From an uncultured Collinsella sp. (GTDB taxonomy: Bacteria > Actinomycetota > Coriobacteriia > Coriobacteriales > Coriobacteriaceae): a stretch of 64,000 nt of DNA. Positions 27,015-36,510 of this stretch are shown piece by piece. The position numbers and the translations under genes are program-made. Within the stretch, counting starts at the first letter, position 1, and each line of letters starts with the position of its first letter. The DNA lies in assembly GCA_958415625.1 (NCBI GenBank), contig CATYZI010000010.1, forward strand, positions 8,508 to 72,507, written 5' to 3'. The notes beneath the pieces are model-generated. The model had not been told where the DNA came from. It did not search any database and saw nothing but the letters and a program-made list of their open reading frames with translations.

Positions 27015-28859
27015 CTAGGCCTCCTTGGTCGTAGAAATAGAATCGGACGATACTTCGACAGGTCCGCCAAAAGTACGGGCAGCTGCGGCTCCACCGGCAA
27101 GCGGAGTCGCCATCTGGGCTTTTGTGCGTCGCGGTGCCGAAACGGGAAGTTCAAAGGCAAAGCCCATCGCAAGCAAAAACCACGTAAGCGTATAGGTTGC
27201 AACCAAAGCGGCAACAAGGCCGCCCATCACGGCGCGTTGGGAAAATACGCTACATGCAGCCACAGCCAGTACCGGAACCTCGCAGGCAGAAAGCGCAAGC
27301 ACACCCTGCAGGAACCCCGAGCGTCGATCGCGCGCAAGTGCCCCCGCGACAACGCCGGCCATGCCTGGCAGCGCCAGCGCCAGTGCGGCAATAACACCCG
27401 GTAGCGACCCAGGCCACACGAGCGATCCCAAAGTCGCCGTCACGCGAGCGCCCGACGCCAGCAGCGCGGCCGAAACCACGACCGCAGCCCAAACCACGCC
27501 ACAGACGACCGCCGCGCCGACCATCAGCGCGCGACGAACCGCGCGGCCGGACGCATCCATGGGGCACGGCGTGAGCGGCTCGCCGCGGAGCGAACGACCG
27601 ACATTTTGCGCATAGTGGTCACAAAACGCCGAGAGCGCCGCCTCGACCGCCGCCGGCTCGGGACGATCTTTTTGATGGCTGGACAGACAGGCCATCACCA
27701 CGTTGAACAGCTGGGCATCGACAAACGCCAGCGCATCGCGTAGCTCCTCGGAATCCGGCTCAAGCCCCAGCTGCTGGGCCTGCTCGGCCGCGGCGAGCGC
27801 CACATCGGGCTCGCGATGAAGCAGCTGCGTCAAATCGCAACCGGGCGCATGGGCACCAATGGGATAGTCGGGCCGCGTGTCCATCTTGAGACGGTAGGGG
27901 CTCGCGATGTCGCGCGTCTTTTTGCGCGAACCCGAGGTGCCCGAAGTGCTCGGCGCGGCTTCGTATGGCGCGATGCCGGCAATGAGCTCGTAAACCGTGC
28001 TTGCCGCGGCATAGACGTCAATCGCCGGCGACATACGCAAAGCGCGCAGGTCGGGAATATCGTCGGTGAGCATCTCGGGCGGGGCATAGGCAACCGTCGC
28101 GCGACGCAGCGTGGCATAACGCTCCGTAAACGACGCCTTGCCGCCGGTACCGGCCACGGCCGACGCAGGCTCAAGCGCCAGCGACGAGCCAAAGTCGATC
28201 AGGCACAGGTCAAAGGTGCCCTCGGCAAGCTGCCGGTCAAGCGGTAGACGCGCCGTACGCACCATAATATTAGCGGGCGAGATATCGCGATGGACAAAGC
28301 CCTCGCCCACCAGGCTCATACGGCAGAGCAGATCGAACAGGTCGCGACCCAGACGCGCCGCCACAAGCGGCGACAGGCGTCCGGCATCGTCCACGGCAAG
28401 TCGCGAACGCAAGCGGGCAAGCGTCTCGCCCTCGACCCATTCCATGACAATTGCAGGCACACCGTCGACCTCGCCCCAGCCATAGAGGCGGGGAAAGCCC
28501 TTAAGGCCCGAAAGGGCGCGATGGCATTCGTATTCCTCGCGAAACGCCGCCTTGAACTTGGCGACCAGCGCCTCGTGAGCGGCATCGTCGTCAAACTCAT
28601 CGCGCGTCGGCAAGATGAGCTGTTTGAGTGCCACGGCCTCGCCTTGGGCGTTGACGGCACGCGTCACGCGGCCGATACCGCCACGGCGCATGGTGGCATC
28701 GTCGGCAAACAGCATCGTAAAACGACGCAGATAGGCAGGCAGTTCGCCCTGACCGAGCGCAATGGCCGGCTCAAACCCGTCGACACGCGCCAGGCGCAGG
28801 CCGACCATGGGATCGCGACCGAGCGATTGTGGTGTGGTGGATGCAAGATCGGTCATCAT
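27015..28859 (-). CDS. Membrane-bound Ser/Thr protein kinase
   Basis: 614 residues. The N-terminal ~400 residues hold a protein kinase fold: a degenerate glycine loop (GGIGRVTRAV), Lys in VALKQLI, HRDISPANIMV with the catalytic Asp, and LIDFGSSL for DFG. A PPEMLTDD activation-segment end and PAIDVYAAAS follow. The C-terminal ~150 residues contain about four or five hydrophobic helices (for example ALMVGAAVVCGVVWAAVVVS). The ATG overlaps the stop of the upstream gene by four bases. It has no PASTA domains, unlike the kinase at 49705. It probably phosphorylates targets read by the FHA protein encoded next. Confidence 0.8.
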   Translation of the reverse strand: MMTDLASTTPQSLGRDPMVGLRLARVDGFEPAIALGQGELPAYLRRFTMLFADDATMRRGGIGRVTRAVNAQGEAVALKQLILPTRDEFDDDAAHEALVAKFKAAFREEYECHRALSGLKGFPRLYGWGEVDGVPAIVMEWVEGETLARLRSRLAVDDAGRLSPLVAARLGRDLFDLLCRMSLVGEGFVHRDISPANIMVRTARLPLDRQLAEGTFDLCLIDFGSSLALEPASAVAGTGGKASFTERYATLRRATVAYAPPEMLTDDIPDLRALRMSPAIDVYAAASTVYELIAGIAPYEAAPSTSGTSGSRKKTRDIASPYRLKMDTRPDYPIGAHAPGCDLTQLLHREPDVALAAAEQAQQLGLEPDSEELRDALAFVDAQLFNVVMACLSSHQKDRPEPAAVEAALSAFCDHYAQNVGRSLRGEPLTPCPMDASGRAVRRALMVGAAVVCGVVWAAVVVSAALLASGARVTATLGSLVWPGSLPGVIAALALALPGMAGVVAGALARDRRSGFLQGVLALSACEVPVLAVAACSVFSQRAVMGGLVAALVATYTLTWFLLAMGFAFELPVSAPRRTKAQMATPLAGGAAAARTFGGPVEVSSDSISTTKEA

Positions 28860-29761
28860 AGGGCAAGCGCCGCCACGTTATTGTTGAAGTTACCGAGCGC
28901 GACGTCATCATCGCCGTAATGGCCGACCCATTGACATAGGTTGGTGTAACAGCCCCACAGATTGGCATACTGCTGATACCACTTTGACCGGGGCGAGAAT
29001 GTCTGACGACCGAACTCGGCTCGAATGACAAACATCTCCCCGACCAGGCTGTCGCACGGCCTGGGATCTCCCGTAGAGTTATAGGTCGAGACCACGTCAT
29101 TGGCACGAGAAACATAGCCGTCGAGCATGTTGTACTTGGTCACAAGCCAGCTGTGAATGCTCTCTTCCTCAGCAGCGGAAAGGCCACCGGAGTTTGCATC
29201 GTTGTCAGTGTTGCCGCCCGTCGAGCCGCCGTTTCCAGACCCTCCGGCAGAGGAACCCGACCCAGAGCCACCGCCCGAACTCGACGAATCCGAGCCGGAG
29301 CCAGAAGTATCCGAGCTACCGGGCTTTCCGGACTGCTGGGCGTCCTGCTCCTTCTGCTGCTCGACCTTATTCACCGTTGCCGCCACGCTATTGTTGGACA
29401 ACCGATCGATGATCTTGGTGTTGGTGAGCACGATGGTTTTGCCATTGGCAAGCGTGACTTCGTTGTCCGGGGCCTCGGCGCCGTCCGCGTCGCCGGTGCC
29501 AAACACAATATGCGCGACCACACTTGCCCAAGCATATCCAGTCGTGGTCCCCAGGTCACTTTTGACCTCATGCCCCACGCGCGGTTCGCGTGCGGCATGT
29601 GCCTGCATCATGGACGGCACGGTCATGCCATAGGCAGAAACGCCAGCTATGACCAGCACCAGCGAGCAAGACAGCAGTGCGTACGCCCGCGGCGCCAAGC
29701 CCAGTCGGCGTCGCATGCGCACCGCGGCGCCGCGCTTTGTCTGAGTGCCACCGGGCCGCAT
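28856..29761 (-). CDS. Membrane-anchored or secreted protein with a Ser/Gly-rich linker
   Basis: 301 residues from ATG 29761, preceded by GGAGGAG; longer in-frame starts lack such a site. A basic N-terminus is followed by one hydrophobic helix (about residues 20-45), so it is anchored or exported. Residues about 60-130 contain a small ordered part (NEVTLANGKTIVLTNTKIID). A low-complexity linker rich in Ser, Gly and Asp follows. The C-terminal ~100 residues form a second domain with four Cys and several Trp and Tyr (RPCDSLVGEMFVIRAEFGRQ). First gene of the operon with the kinase and FHA protein; it could be an extracytoplasmic sensor or substrate. Family not recognised. Confidence 0.7.
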   Translation of the reverse strand: MRPGGTQTKRGAAVRMRRRLGLAPRAYALLSCSLVLVIAGVSAYGMTVPSMMQAHAAREPRVGHEVKSDLGTTTGYAWASVVAHIVFGTGDADGAEAPDNEVTLANGKTIVLTNTKIIDRLSNNSVAATVNKVEQQKEQDAQQSGKPGSSDTSGSGSDSSSSGGGSGSGSSAGGSGNGGSTGGNTDNDANSGGLSAAEEESIHSWLVTKYNMLDGYVSRANDVVSTYNSTGDPRPCDSLVGEMFVIRAEFGRQTFSPRSKWYQQYANLWGCYTNLCQWVGHYGDDDVALGNFNNNVAALAL

Positions 29762-29939
29762 GCGTTCTCCTCCAACAAAAACACGCCGCTCGGGAGCGGC
29801 GCATTCATTCGAATCCATATTTGAGTGTATCAGCGAACCCAAAAGGTTGCGCAACGAATGGGCAAATTAAGGATGCGAGTGGAAGCATCCATGCGATAAG
29901 CGGATACAAAGCATCTTTGTTGCACAACAAACTTACAGT

Positions 29940-29969
29940 CGCACGGGGAAATTATGGCTACCCCGTGCG
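29940..29969 (-). terminator. Hairpin downstream of recR
   Basis: CGCACGGGG paired exactly with CCCCGTGCG across a 12-base loop, 38 bases after the recR stop codon, followed on the minus strand by a T-containing but not T-run tail. Confidence 0.5.
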
Positions 29970-30006
29970 TCGCGATGAAGACATACGGCAGGAGCAGGCT
30001 CGCCAC

Positions 30007-30603
30007 CTAAATCGTGCGACGGGCCTCGATGGCGCGCCCAAGCGTAAGCTCGTCGGCATACTCCAGGTCGCCGCCCACGGGAAGGCCGCTCGCCAGACGC
30101 GATACCTCAACGCCCAGCGGCTTGATAGTGCGGGCCAGGTAGCTCGCCGTGGTCTCGCCCTCGATATTGGGGTTGGTGGCGATGATGACCTCGTGGATGT
30201 CCTCGTGGCCCAAGCGTGCCAACAGCTCACGAATGTGCAACTGCTCGGGACCAATCTTGTCCATGGGACTGATCACGCCGCCCAATACGTGGTAGAGACC
30301 GTGGTAGCTGCCCGTGCGCTCAATCGCCTGGACATCGCGCGGCTCGCCCACCACGCAAATGCGAGTGGTATCGCGCATCGAATCCTGGCAGATGGAGCAC
30401 TCGTCGGCCGTGGCGTAGTTAAAGCAGCGGCTGCAAAAGTGAACCTCCTGCTTAACCTCCAGGATAGCCTCGGCCAGGCGGCGCGCCTCCTCGGCATCGG
30501 CCTCGAGCAGGTAATAGGCGATGCGCTGGGCCGACTTGGGACCAATGCCCGGCAGACGGCCCAGCTCATCGAGCAATTTTTGCAGACTATGGTTGGCACT
30601 CAT
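30007..30603 (-). CDS. recR: Recombination mediator RecR
   Basis: 198 residues, the usual length. An N-terminal helix-hairpin-helix (LPGIGPKSAQRIAYYLL) is followed by the four-Cys zinc finger (CSRCFNYATADECSICQD) and a Toprim domain (ICVVGEPRDV to EVIIATNPNIEGETTASYLA). It acts with RecO and RecF to load RecA on gapped DNA. The start is ATG 30603; the frame extends upstream but only through the 3' end of ybaB. It follows ybaB by 13 bases, the common dnaX-ybaB-recR order. Confidence 0.96.
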   Translation of the reverse strand: MSANHSLQKLLDELGRLPGIGPKSAQRIAYYLLEADAEEARRLAEAILEVKQEVHFCSRCFNYATADECSICQDSMRDTTRICVVGEPRDVQAIERTGSYHGLYHVLGGVISPMDKIGPEQLHIRELLARLGHEDIHEVIIATNPNIEGETTASYLARTIKPLGVEVSRLASGLPVGGDLEYADELTLGRAIEARRTI

Positions 30604-30616
30604 ATATATGCGTGTC

Positions 30617-30937
30617 TTAGAACGGCATGCCCGGGATGTTGAGGCCGCCGGTGATGGCGCCCATCTGCTTGTTGGCGAGCTCGTTGACACCGCGGACGGC
30701 CTCGTTGACGGCAGCCATGATCATGTCCTGCAGCATATCGACGTCCTCGGGATCGAGGGCATCGGGGTCGATGGTGAGGTTGACGAGCTCCATCTCGCCG
30801 TTAACGGTCACCTTGACCATGCCGCCGCCGGCAGAGGCGTCGACGGTCTGGGACTTAAGGTTTTCCTGCGCGGCGGCAAGCTGCTCCTGCATCTTGCGAG
30901 CCTGCTTCATCATTTGCTGCATGTTCATACCGGCCAT
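30617..30937 (-). CDS. ybaB: YbaB/EbfC nucleoid-associated protein
   Basis: 106 residues starting MAGMNMQQMMKQARKMQEQL, the typical coiled-coil start, with the conserved GGGMVKVTVNGEMELVNLTI core. It binds DNA as a dimer and sits upstream of recR as in many bacteria. An AAAGGAG site precedes the start. Confidence 0.94.
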   Translation of the reverse strand: MAGMNMQQMMKQARKMQEQLAAAQENLKSQTVDASAGGGMVKVTVNGEMELVNLTIDPDALDPEDVDMLQDMIMAAVNEAVRGVNELANKQMGAITGGLNIPGMPF

Positions 30938-31286
30938 GATGGCTCCTTTACGTGCGGCCGCGCGACAAGCTGCAAGGGCAGCCGGAGCGCGACGGGACTT
31001 TCAAACTCAAAAATCGTACCACGGCGCGGGGCAAGCAAGCGGGGCGGACACGCTACCTCAGTCGATATACATGTCCTTGAGCGTGACGCACGCCCAAGAT
31101 TATGCAAGGTCGAATTATGCAAGGTTGCATAATTATCTCAAGCTACATCTAGCAGAGCTGGAACCAGGCAGTTTATGCGTAGGGCTACAAGGCTACATGG
31201 CAAAATGCCGAGCCGCTGCTCGAGGCGGCACGCATGGCGGCTGGGTATAATTTGATTGTCATAGATGACGATTTGGAGGTGCCCTC
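30938..31286. other. Intergenic region between ybaB and the 31287 gene
   Basis: About 350 bases containing divergent promoters. ATTATGCAAGGT and a near repeat occur side by side at about 31098-31130. No gene is supported here. Confidence 0.35.
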
Positions 31287-31760
31287 GTGAATGTCCCAGC
31301 CGTACTCCAAAACATCCGCTCAAAACACCCCGTTGCATATGTGGTTCTCTATCTCTTTGTCGTCTGGGTATTACTGGTTATCATCACCCATGCCATAGCT
31401 TTTGGAGCAGAACTGCTGATAGCCAGCTCGGACCAGCCCGTCGTCAAATGGGAGACGACCGATGAATGCACCGACGGAACCCGAACCATTTACTACAACA
31501 GCCCGTCCCTCTACCAAGAGTTCAAGGTCAAGATAAAGGACTCCAAGATTGTCGATGCCGAACTGGGCTCTTTATTTACAATCGGAGCAACCGTCAACGC
31601 CGAGCAAGTCGAGTACACGGACAGCCATGCGACGTATCGTATCGACCTCAGCATCCTAGGCCGACCGTCACGCGCCTGTCTGCTCGAATGCGATATACGC
31701 GGCACCACGTTGCACATGTCCGAAATACAGATGCGCCCGGGCAAGGGGTTCTCTTCTTGA
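31287..31760 (+). CDS. Single-span membrane protein of unknown function
   Basis: 157 residues from GTG 31287, preceded by GGAGGTG. One hydrophobic helix lies at about residues 17-40 (YVVLYLFVVWVLLVIITHAI). A ~110-residue domain facing out follows, with two Cys (Cys129 and Cys133 area: SRACLLECDIRG) and a beta-rich pattern. The gene ends 21 bases before the dnaX stop, convergently. I do not recognise the family. Confidence 0.65.
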   Translation: MNVPAVLQNIRSKHPVAYVVLYLFVVWVLLVIITHAIAFGAELLIASSDQPVVKWETTDECTDGTRTIYYNSPSLYQEFKVKIKDSKIVDAELGSLFTIGATVNAEQVEYTDSHATYRIDLSILGRPSRACLLECDIRGTTLHMSEIQMRPGKGFSS

Positions 31761-31781
31761 GCAGTATACCCGCCTGCGCAG

Positions 31782-34262
31782 CTACTCCACCGGCTTGAAG
31801 ATGGTGGACTGGCCGAAGACGCTGCGGATGAGGGCTTTGGCCTCGTCCTCGGTCTGCGGGATGCTCGGGGCTGCACCCTGATGGCCGAAGGGGCCGCCCG
31901 CACCGGAGTTGGACTCCCAGGGAGCTGCAGGAGCGTCCTCCTCTTTGGGGGCAGTTGCAGCGGACTTGGGCGCGGACGCCGCACCCGGCACGTCGAACGG
32001 AGGCAGATCGTCCCCACCAGCATCGGCAACAAAACCGCCAACCATGGCATCGTCGTAGGGAACCTGCTCGGATTCCCATGGCGCAGACGGCGCGGCGGGC
32101 TGAGCCTTGGGAGCGGACGCGCGCTCGGGCGCTCGGGGCGCGGGCTCGGTCGGGAGCTTGCCCGTGGCAGGAGCGCCGGCGGGGTTGTCGGAGCGCAGCC
32201 AGGGGGCTTTGCCCAGGTCAGACGACTTGGGCGCGGGCGAGGCAGGCTTGGGCGCGGGTGTCGGAGCAGCCGGTTTGGCCATGACGGGCTTAGGCGCCGA
32301 CGGGGTCGGCGCCGCTATCGGTGCTGCTTTTGGCTGCGTCGCGCTGGCGCTCGAGGATGCAGGGGCCGCCGAGGACACGGGTTGCGGGTCCGCAGATACC
32401 GCAGCCCGTGCAGATGGAGAATGCTCCTCATGTTGAGGAGCCGGCGTGCCACCCCCATCCAGGACATAGTCGACGGTACGACGACCGAAGACCGCACTGA
32501 CTGTCGGCAGGACCACCGACTGCGTGTCGGCGCGTCCAAGCATCTTGATGGCAAAGGTCGAGCCCGCGGGGAACGAGACCGTGAGCCTGGAGCCGTCGTC
32601 AGCCGTGGCGCGGGCATTGAGCAAAAGCCCCGCGTAGGAAGCCTGACGCGCCTTGACACGCTCGACAACCTCGGCCCATTTGCGCTGCAGCTCTCCGGCA
32701 TCCTCGACCGCGGGCGTCTCGGCAGTACCGGCGGCGGCAACCTGGGCGGCATTGTTGGACTGGGGCTTAGGTGCCGGAGCGGTGGCAGGCGCGGGAGCCG
32801 CAACGGGCTGAGGCGTCGGAGTCGGCGCAGGCTGAGGTGCAGGCGCTGCAGGCTTGGAAGCTGACACGGACGCAGAACGGGACGCAGGCTGGGCAGCCGG
32901 AACAGCAGCACCACGGTCCCAAGGCATACCGCCCTGGCGCGCGGACGTAGCAGCGGGGGCAGCGGATGCCGCCGGAGCGGCAGCACGAGCGCCCGAAATT
33001 AGCGTCGGCTGTTGGGCAGCAGCGGGTACGGATGCTGCAGGCGCGGCGGCCTGAGCAGCAGCCACGCTCGCCGGCACGGCGCCGTTGGCAACCATGGCCT
33101 CCAAGCGGGCCACGCGCTCGGCCAATGCCTCAATCGTTAAATCGGCCTCGGGACGTGCCAGGCGCGTGCAGGCGATCTCGAGCACCAGGCGCACGTCGCT
33201 CGCGCCCCTCATCTCCAGTGCGGCATCGTCGAGCACCGTCAGCACACGGGCCAGGCGGTCGGCAGGATGCTCGCCAAAGGCAGCGGCCTCGGCAGCAAGC
33301 GCCTCGGCCTGCTCGGAGCCGCCCTCAAACAGCTCGGCACGGGCACCGGCAACGCAGGCAACGTACACGTCACGCACATGCGCCACCAGGTCGCGCGTCA
33401 GCTCCAGCAGGTCGTTTCCTTCCTCGACCTGCGCACGGATCAGTCCATAGAGCTCGGCAACATCGCGATCGGCAATGGCGCGGGAAAACTCGCCCAGAAT
33501 CTGGTCCGAAACCTCGCCTAAAAGCGAGCGGGCGTCGTCCGCATGCACAGAACCGTTGCCAAAGACGCTCAGCTGCTCCAGCGTGGACAGCGCGTCGCGC
33601 ATACCGCCCTTGGCATGGCGCGCCACGATAGCCAGCGCCTCATCGTCGTAATCGAAGCCCTCCTGCTCGCACACGTATGCCAGGCGACGCTCGATATCCT
33701 CGTTGCCGATGCGATGGAAATCGAAACGCTGGCAGCGCGAGAGGATGGTCTCCAGAATCTTTTGCGGGTCGGTGGTGCACAGCACAAAGATCACGTGTGC
33801 CGGCGGCTCCTCGAGCGTCTTGAGCAGCGCGTTGAACGCCGCCGTCGTGAGCATGTGGACCTCGTCGATGATATAGATCTTGTACTTGCCGCGCACCGGG
33901 GCAAAGTTGACGGAGTTGATGATTTCCTCGCGCACATTGTCCACGCCCGTGCGGGAGGCGGCATCGAGCTCGTAGACATCGGGGTGGTTACCCTCGGCAA
34001 TGAGCTCGCACTCCTCGCAAGTACCGTCGGGCATGCAGCCGCTTGCACCCTCGGCGCGCGCCGCCTCGGCATTGCGGCACAGCAGCGCCTTGGCCAGAAT
34101 GCGCGCCATGGTGGTCTTGCCCGTGCCGCGCGGTCCGCAGAACAGGTAGGCGTGGGACAGGCGCCCCTCGGTGATGGCGTGCTCGAGCGTCGAGACGATA
34201 TGCTGCTGGCCCACCACGGAGTCAAAGGTGAGCGGGCGATACTTTCGGTACAACGATTCCAT
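31782..34262 (-). CDS. dnaX: DNA polymerase III subunits gamma/tau
   Basis: 826 residues from ATG 34262, preceded by GGGGGAG; upstream in-frame starts extend past the conserved MESLYRKYRPLTFDSVVGQ. The AAA+ clamp-loader domain has Walker A GPRGTGKTTMARIL, a zinc-binding Cys set (CRNAE...CMPDGTCEEC), Walker B IYIIDEVHM and sensor FVLCTTDPQKI. The second half is an unusually long Ala/Pro-rich tail, then a tau-like C-terminal part. It loads the beta clamp at the replication fork. Confidence 0.95.
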   Translation of the reverse strand: MESLYRKYRPLTFDSVVGQQHIVSTLEHAITEGRLSHAYLFCGPRGTGKTTMARILAKALLCRNAEAARAEGASGCMPDGTCEECELIAEGNHPDVYELDAASRTGVDNVREEIINSVNFAPVRGKYKIYIIDEVHMLTTAAFNALLKTLEEPPAHVIFVLCTTDPQKILETILSRCQRFDFHRIGNEDIERRLAYVCEQEGFDYDDEALAIVARHAKGGMRDALSTLEQLSVFGNGSVHADDARSLLGEVSDQILGEFSRAIADRDVAELYGLIRAQVEEGNDLLELTRDLVAHVRDVYVACVAGARAELFEGGSEQAEALAAEAAAFGEHPADRLARVLTVLDDAALEMRGASDVRLVLEIACTRLARPEADLTIEALAERVARLEAMVANGAVPASVAAAQAAAPAASVPAAAQQPTLISGARAAAPAASAAPAATSARQGGMPWDRGAAVPAAQPASRSASVSASKPAAPAPQPAPTPTPQPVAAPAPATAPAPKPQSNNAAQVAAAGTAETPAVEDAGELQRKWAEVVERVKARQASYAGLLLNARATADDGSRLTVSFPAGSTFAIKMLGRADTQSVVLPTVSAVFGRRTVDYVLDGGGTPAPQHEEHSPSARAAVSADPQPVSSAAPASSSASATQPKAAPIAAPTPSAPKPVMAKPAAPTPAPKPASPAPKSSDLGKAPWLRSDNPAGAPATGKLPTEPAPRAPERASAPKAQPAAPSAPWESEQVPYDDAMVGGFVADAGGDDLPPFDVPGAASAPKSAATAPKEEDAPAAPWESNSGAGGPFGHQGAAPSIPQTEDEAKALIRSVFGQSTIFKPVE

Positions 34263-34378
34263 GGGTGCTCCCCCGGGTATACTGAGTCTTGTTGCCGCGG
34301 CGGCCATGCGGTCGCACGGCATACTGCATTCCATAATAACCCGTACGGCGAGCCCGCCGCGATAGGAGTCCAAAGAGC

Positions 34379-35095
34379 ATGGCAGACGCAGAGAGCAACC
34401 TCGTTCCCTCCGAAGCAGCCGACCAGGTCGAGGTCGCGCTCGAGGAGCAGGCCGCAGCCGACGACGGCATCCTGTACCTCAACGAGTACCAATACGAAAA
34501 CGACCTCGTCACCGACTTCGCCCGCCTGGTCGCCTCGCCCAGGCGTCGCGGCTCGCTGTATGTCGCCGCGGCAATTGCCGCGCTCATCGGCATCGGCATG
34601 CTGGTGGCCGGCGGCAACTGGATCAAGTTTGGCGTCGTCTTGATCGTATTCGGCGCCTTTTTGGCCTGGTGGAGCAAAAACCTGCACCACACCCTCGCCC
34701 GCGACTTTATCGACGCCGTTGAGGCCGACGAGTCCATGGGTGGCCGCTATCGCCGCGTCGCCGCCAACGAGGACGGCCTGATGGTTTGGGGCACGAGCGG
34801 CAAGTCGCAGTTCTTCCCGTTTGAAAAGCTCGACCACGTGCTCGACGGCGAGCGCATCTTTGTGGCCATGTTCGCCGACCAGGGCGTGACGATCCCTAAG
34901 GACACCTTTGTCCGCGGCGATGCCGAGCAGTTCGGTCCCTTCCTTAAGGCGCGCATCAACAAAAAACTCCGCATCGAGACCAAACGCAAGAAGATGAAGG
35001 CAGAAAAGGCCGCTGCCGAAGCAAAACAGGGCGACAAGCCCCAGGAGACCAAGGGCAAGCAGCGCAAGCAGAAGAAGAGCAAGAAGAAGCGGTAG
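34379..35095 (+). CDS. YcxB-like two-helix membrane protein
   Basis: 238 residues. An acidic N-terminus (to about residue 55) precedes two adjacent hydrophobic helices (SLYVAAAIAALIGIGMLVAG and FGVVLIVFGAFLAWW). A cytoplasmic YcxB-like domain follows (ARDFIDAVEADES to VTIPKDTF) and the tail is strongly basic (KKMKAEKAAAE to KKSKKKR). Function unknown. It is transcribed divergently from dnaX. Confidence 0.65.
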   Translation: MADAESNLVPSEAADQVEVALEEQAAADDGILYLNEYQYENDLVTDFARLVASPRRRGSLYVAAAIAALIGIGMLVAGGNWIKFGVVLIVFGAFLAWWSKNLHHTLARDFIDAVEADESMGGRYRRVAANEDGLMVWGTSGKSQFFPFEKLDHVLDGERIFVAMFADQGVTIPKDTFVRGDAEQFGPFLKARINKKLRIETKRKKMKAEKAAAEAKQGDKPQETKGKQRKQKKSKKKR

Positions 35096-35124
35096 GCCGG
35101 CCGACACCGAAGGCGCCTCGTCCC

Positions 35125-35162
35125 GCGCCCGATTCCGGGCCGGGGCGCCTGGAATCGGGCGC
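35125..35162. terminator. Bidirectional hairpin between convergent genes
   Basis: Perfect 12-bp stem GCGCCCGATTCC with its complement and a 14-base loop that itself contains complementary G and C runs. It lies between the stops of the genes at 34379 and 35201. Confidence 0.65.
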
Positions 35163-35200
35163 GCGTACCGCCAATGGACCCGTTTTGCCTTGCTCTCGAG

Positions 35201-35869
35201 CTATTTCACTTCAAACCTTAAGAGCCTTCTCTCCGGCAGATCGGTCATCTTCATCGTATAAGTCCCAGGAAAAGCCTTCTCAAAACGGACGGTCTCGTAA
35301 CCTTCGAAATAGTCGTTGGTGTTCTGCATCATAAATGGGACGAGCAACTCGTTCTCCGCCCCAACCTGCACGGCAAACGCAGCAGAACCGCTTAGAGCCG
35401 GCATTGCCTGCGCCATCAGATCGGTATTGACCATAAAGTCATAGTTTGGCGCAGACTCCGGCACCAAATGCCAAACATACGTCTTGATTCCGCCTTCGAC
35501 ATTGTCCTTATTCCTGACACGCATCTTTACGGCGATAACACACGTGATGTCGGCGTCCTTCAATTTCGTTTTCGTATCCACGACGCCATATTTTGAATAA
35601 TCATCATGCGCACGCTTGAGATACTCGCGCGGCGTGAGCAGCTCTGCCCCGTCTATGCAAAACGAATACCCGTCAGTCGCCACATCCTTCGAACCCAGAA
35701 ACGCCCCATCCATCGAGAGCCATTCGCCCTCCGCATAATATTTCTCAGGAATGACCGTCCGGTTCCCGTTAACGGCGCTCACCCTCATGCCCGCAAGGCC
35801 GGTAGCAGCACAGCCGAAAAGAGCGAGCACCGACCTTCTCGTCCACAGGGTCTTCTTCATCGCGCTCAC
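35201..35869 (-). CDS. Exported protein of an ABC transporter operon (DUF5028-like)
   Basis: 222 residues. The N-terminus has a basic segment with a twin Arg (TRRSVLALFGCAATGLAGM) and a hydrophobic stretch, giving a signal anchor or signal peptide. The rest is a beta-rich extracytoplasmic domain (EKYYAEGEWLSMDGAF, YVWHLVPESAPNYDF). Resemblance to DUF5028 proteins, which accompany bacteriocin-type ABC transporters, is from memory and uncertain. It is the last gene of the ABC operon, overlapping the ATPase stop by four bases. Confidence 0.6.
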   Translation of the reverse strand: MSAMKKTLWTRRSVLALFGCAATGLAGMRVSAVNGNRTVIPEKYYAEGEWLSMDGAFLGSKDVATDGYSFCIDGAELLTPREYLKRAHDDYSKYGVVDTKTKLKDADITCVIAVKMRVRNKDNVEGGIKTYVWHLVPESAPNYDFMVNTDLMAQAMPALSGSAAFAVQVGAENELLVPFMMQNTNDYFEGYETVRFEKAFPGTYTMKMTDLPERRLLRFEVK

Positions 35870-36510
35870 GACCTTTCCCGAACTTTCACAACGGCACCGT
35901 CGCGCATGCAGTAAACCCGATCGGCCAGCTCCTCGAGCACCTCTCCGTCATGGCTGGACAGAATAACCTCGCGACCCGTTGAGGCCGCCATCGCCACAAC
36001 GCGCTTGAGCATTTCAACGCCCGCTTCGTCGAGGGCATTTGTTGGCTCATCGAGAACAAGCAGCTTCGGCTTTTCCATAATTGCCGCAGCTATCCCCAGA
36101 CGTTGCTTCATCCCAAGCGAGTATGCTCGGAACTTCTTTTTTTCGTCTGCATCGAGCCCCACGAGCCGCAGGGCAGAGCGAATGTTCTCGGGGGTGGCAA
36201 CGCCCTTGATCTGAGCGATGAGCTCCAGATTGTCGTAGCCAGACAGATATCCCAAAAAGGAAGGCGCCTCGATCAACATCCCCAGACTCGGCGGGAACGA
36301 GATGTCCGCCCCAAGCCTTTGTCCATCGATAGAGATTTCGCCTTCGGTAGGCTTGATCAATCCGCAAACCGCTCGCATGAGCATGGTCTTACCCGAACCG
36401 TTTATCCCCTGAAGTCCGACCACGGTCCCAGGGTCAACCTCGATGGACACGTTGCGCAGGACATCGTTTTTGCCCATGCGCTTCGATACGTCCCTAACGA
36501 TCACGCTCAT
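35866..36510 (-). CDS. ABC transporter ATP-binding protein
   Basis: 214 residues from ATG 36510, preceded by GGGGGA. Motifs: Walker A GINGSGKTMLMRAV (about residue 37), signature YSLGMKQRLG, Walker B LLVLDEPTNALDEAG and switch His LSSHDGE. The small size and YSLGMKQR signature are typical of ABC-2 systems for antimicrobial-peptide export or immunity. It overlaps the upstream permease gene and partners the two permeases encoded before it. Confidence 0.9.
   Translation of the reverse strand: MSVIVRDVSKRMGKNDVLRNVSIEVDPGTVVGLQGINGSGKTMLMRAVCGLIKPTEGEISIDGQRLGADISFPPSLGMLIEAPSFLGYLSGYDNLELIAQIKGVATPENIRSALRLVGLDADEKKKFRAYSLGMKQRLGIAAAIMEKPKLLVLDEPTNALDEAGVEMLKRVVAMAASTGREVILSSHDGEVLEELADRVYCMRDGAVVKVRERS

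Noticed and set aside
34263..34378. SRP (4.5S) RNA gene between dnaX and the 34379 gene
   Set aside because: The conserved SRP apical loop sequence (GGTCAGG...GGAAGCAGCC) is absent.
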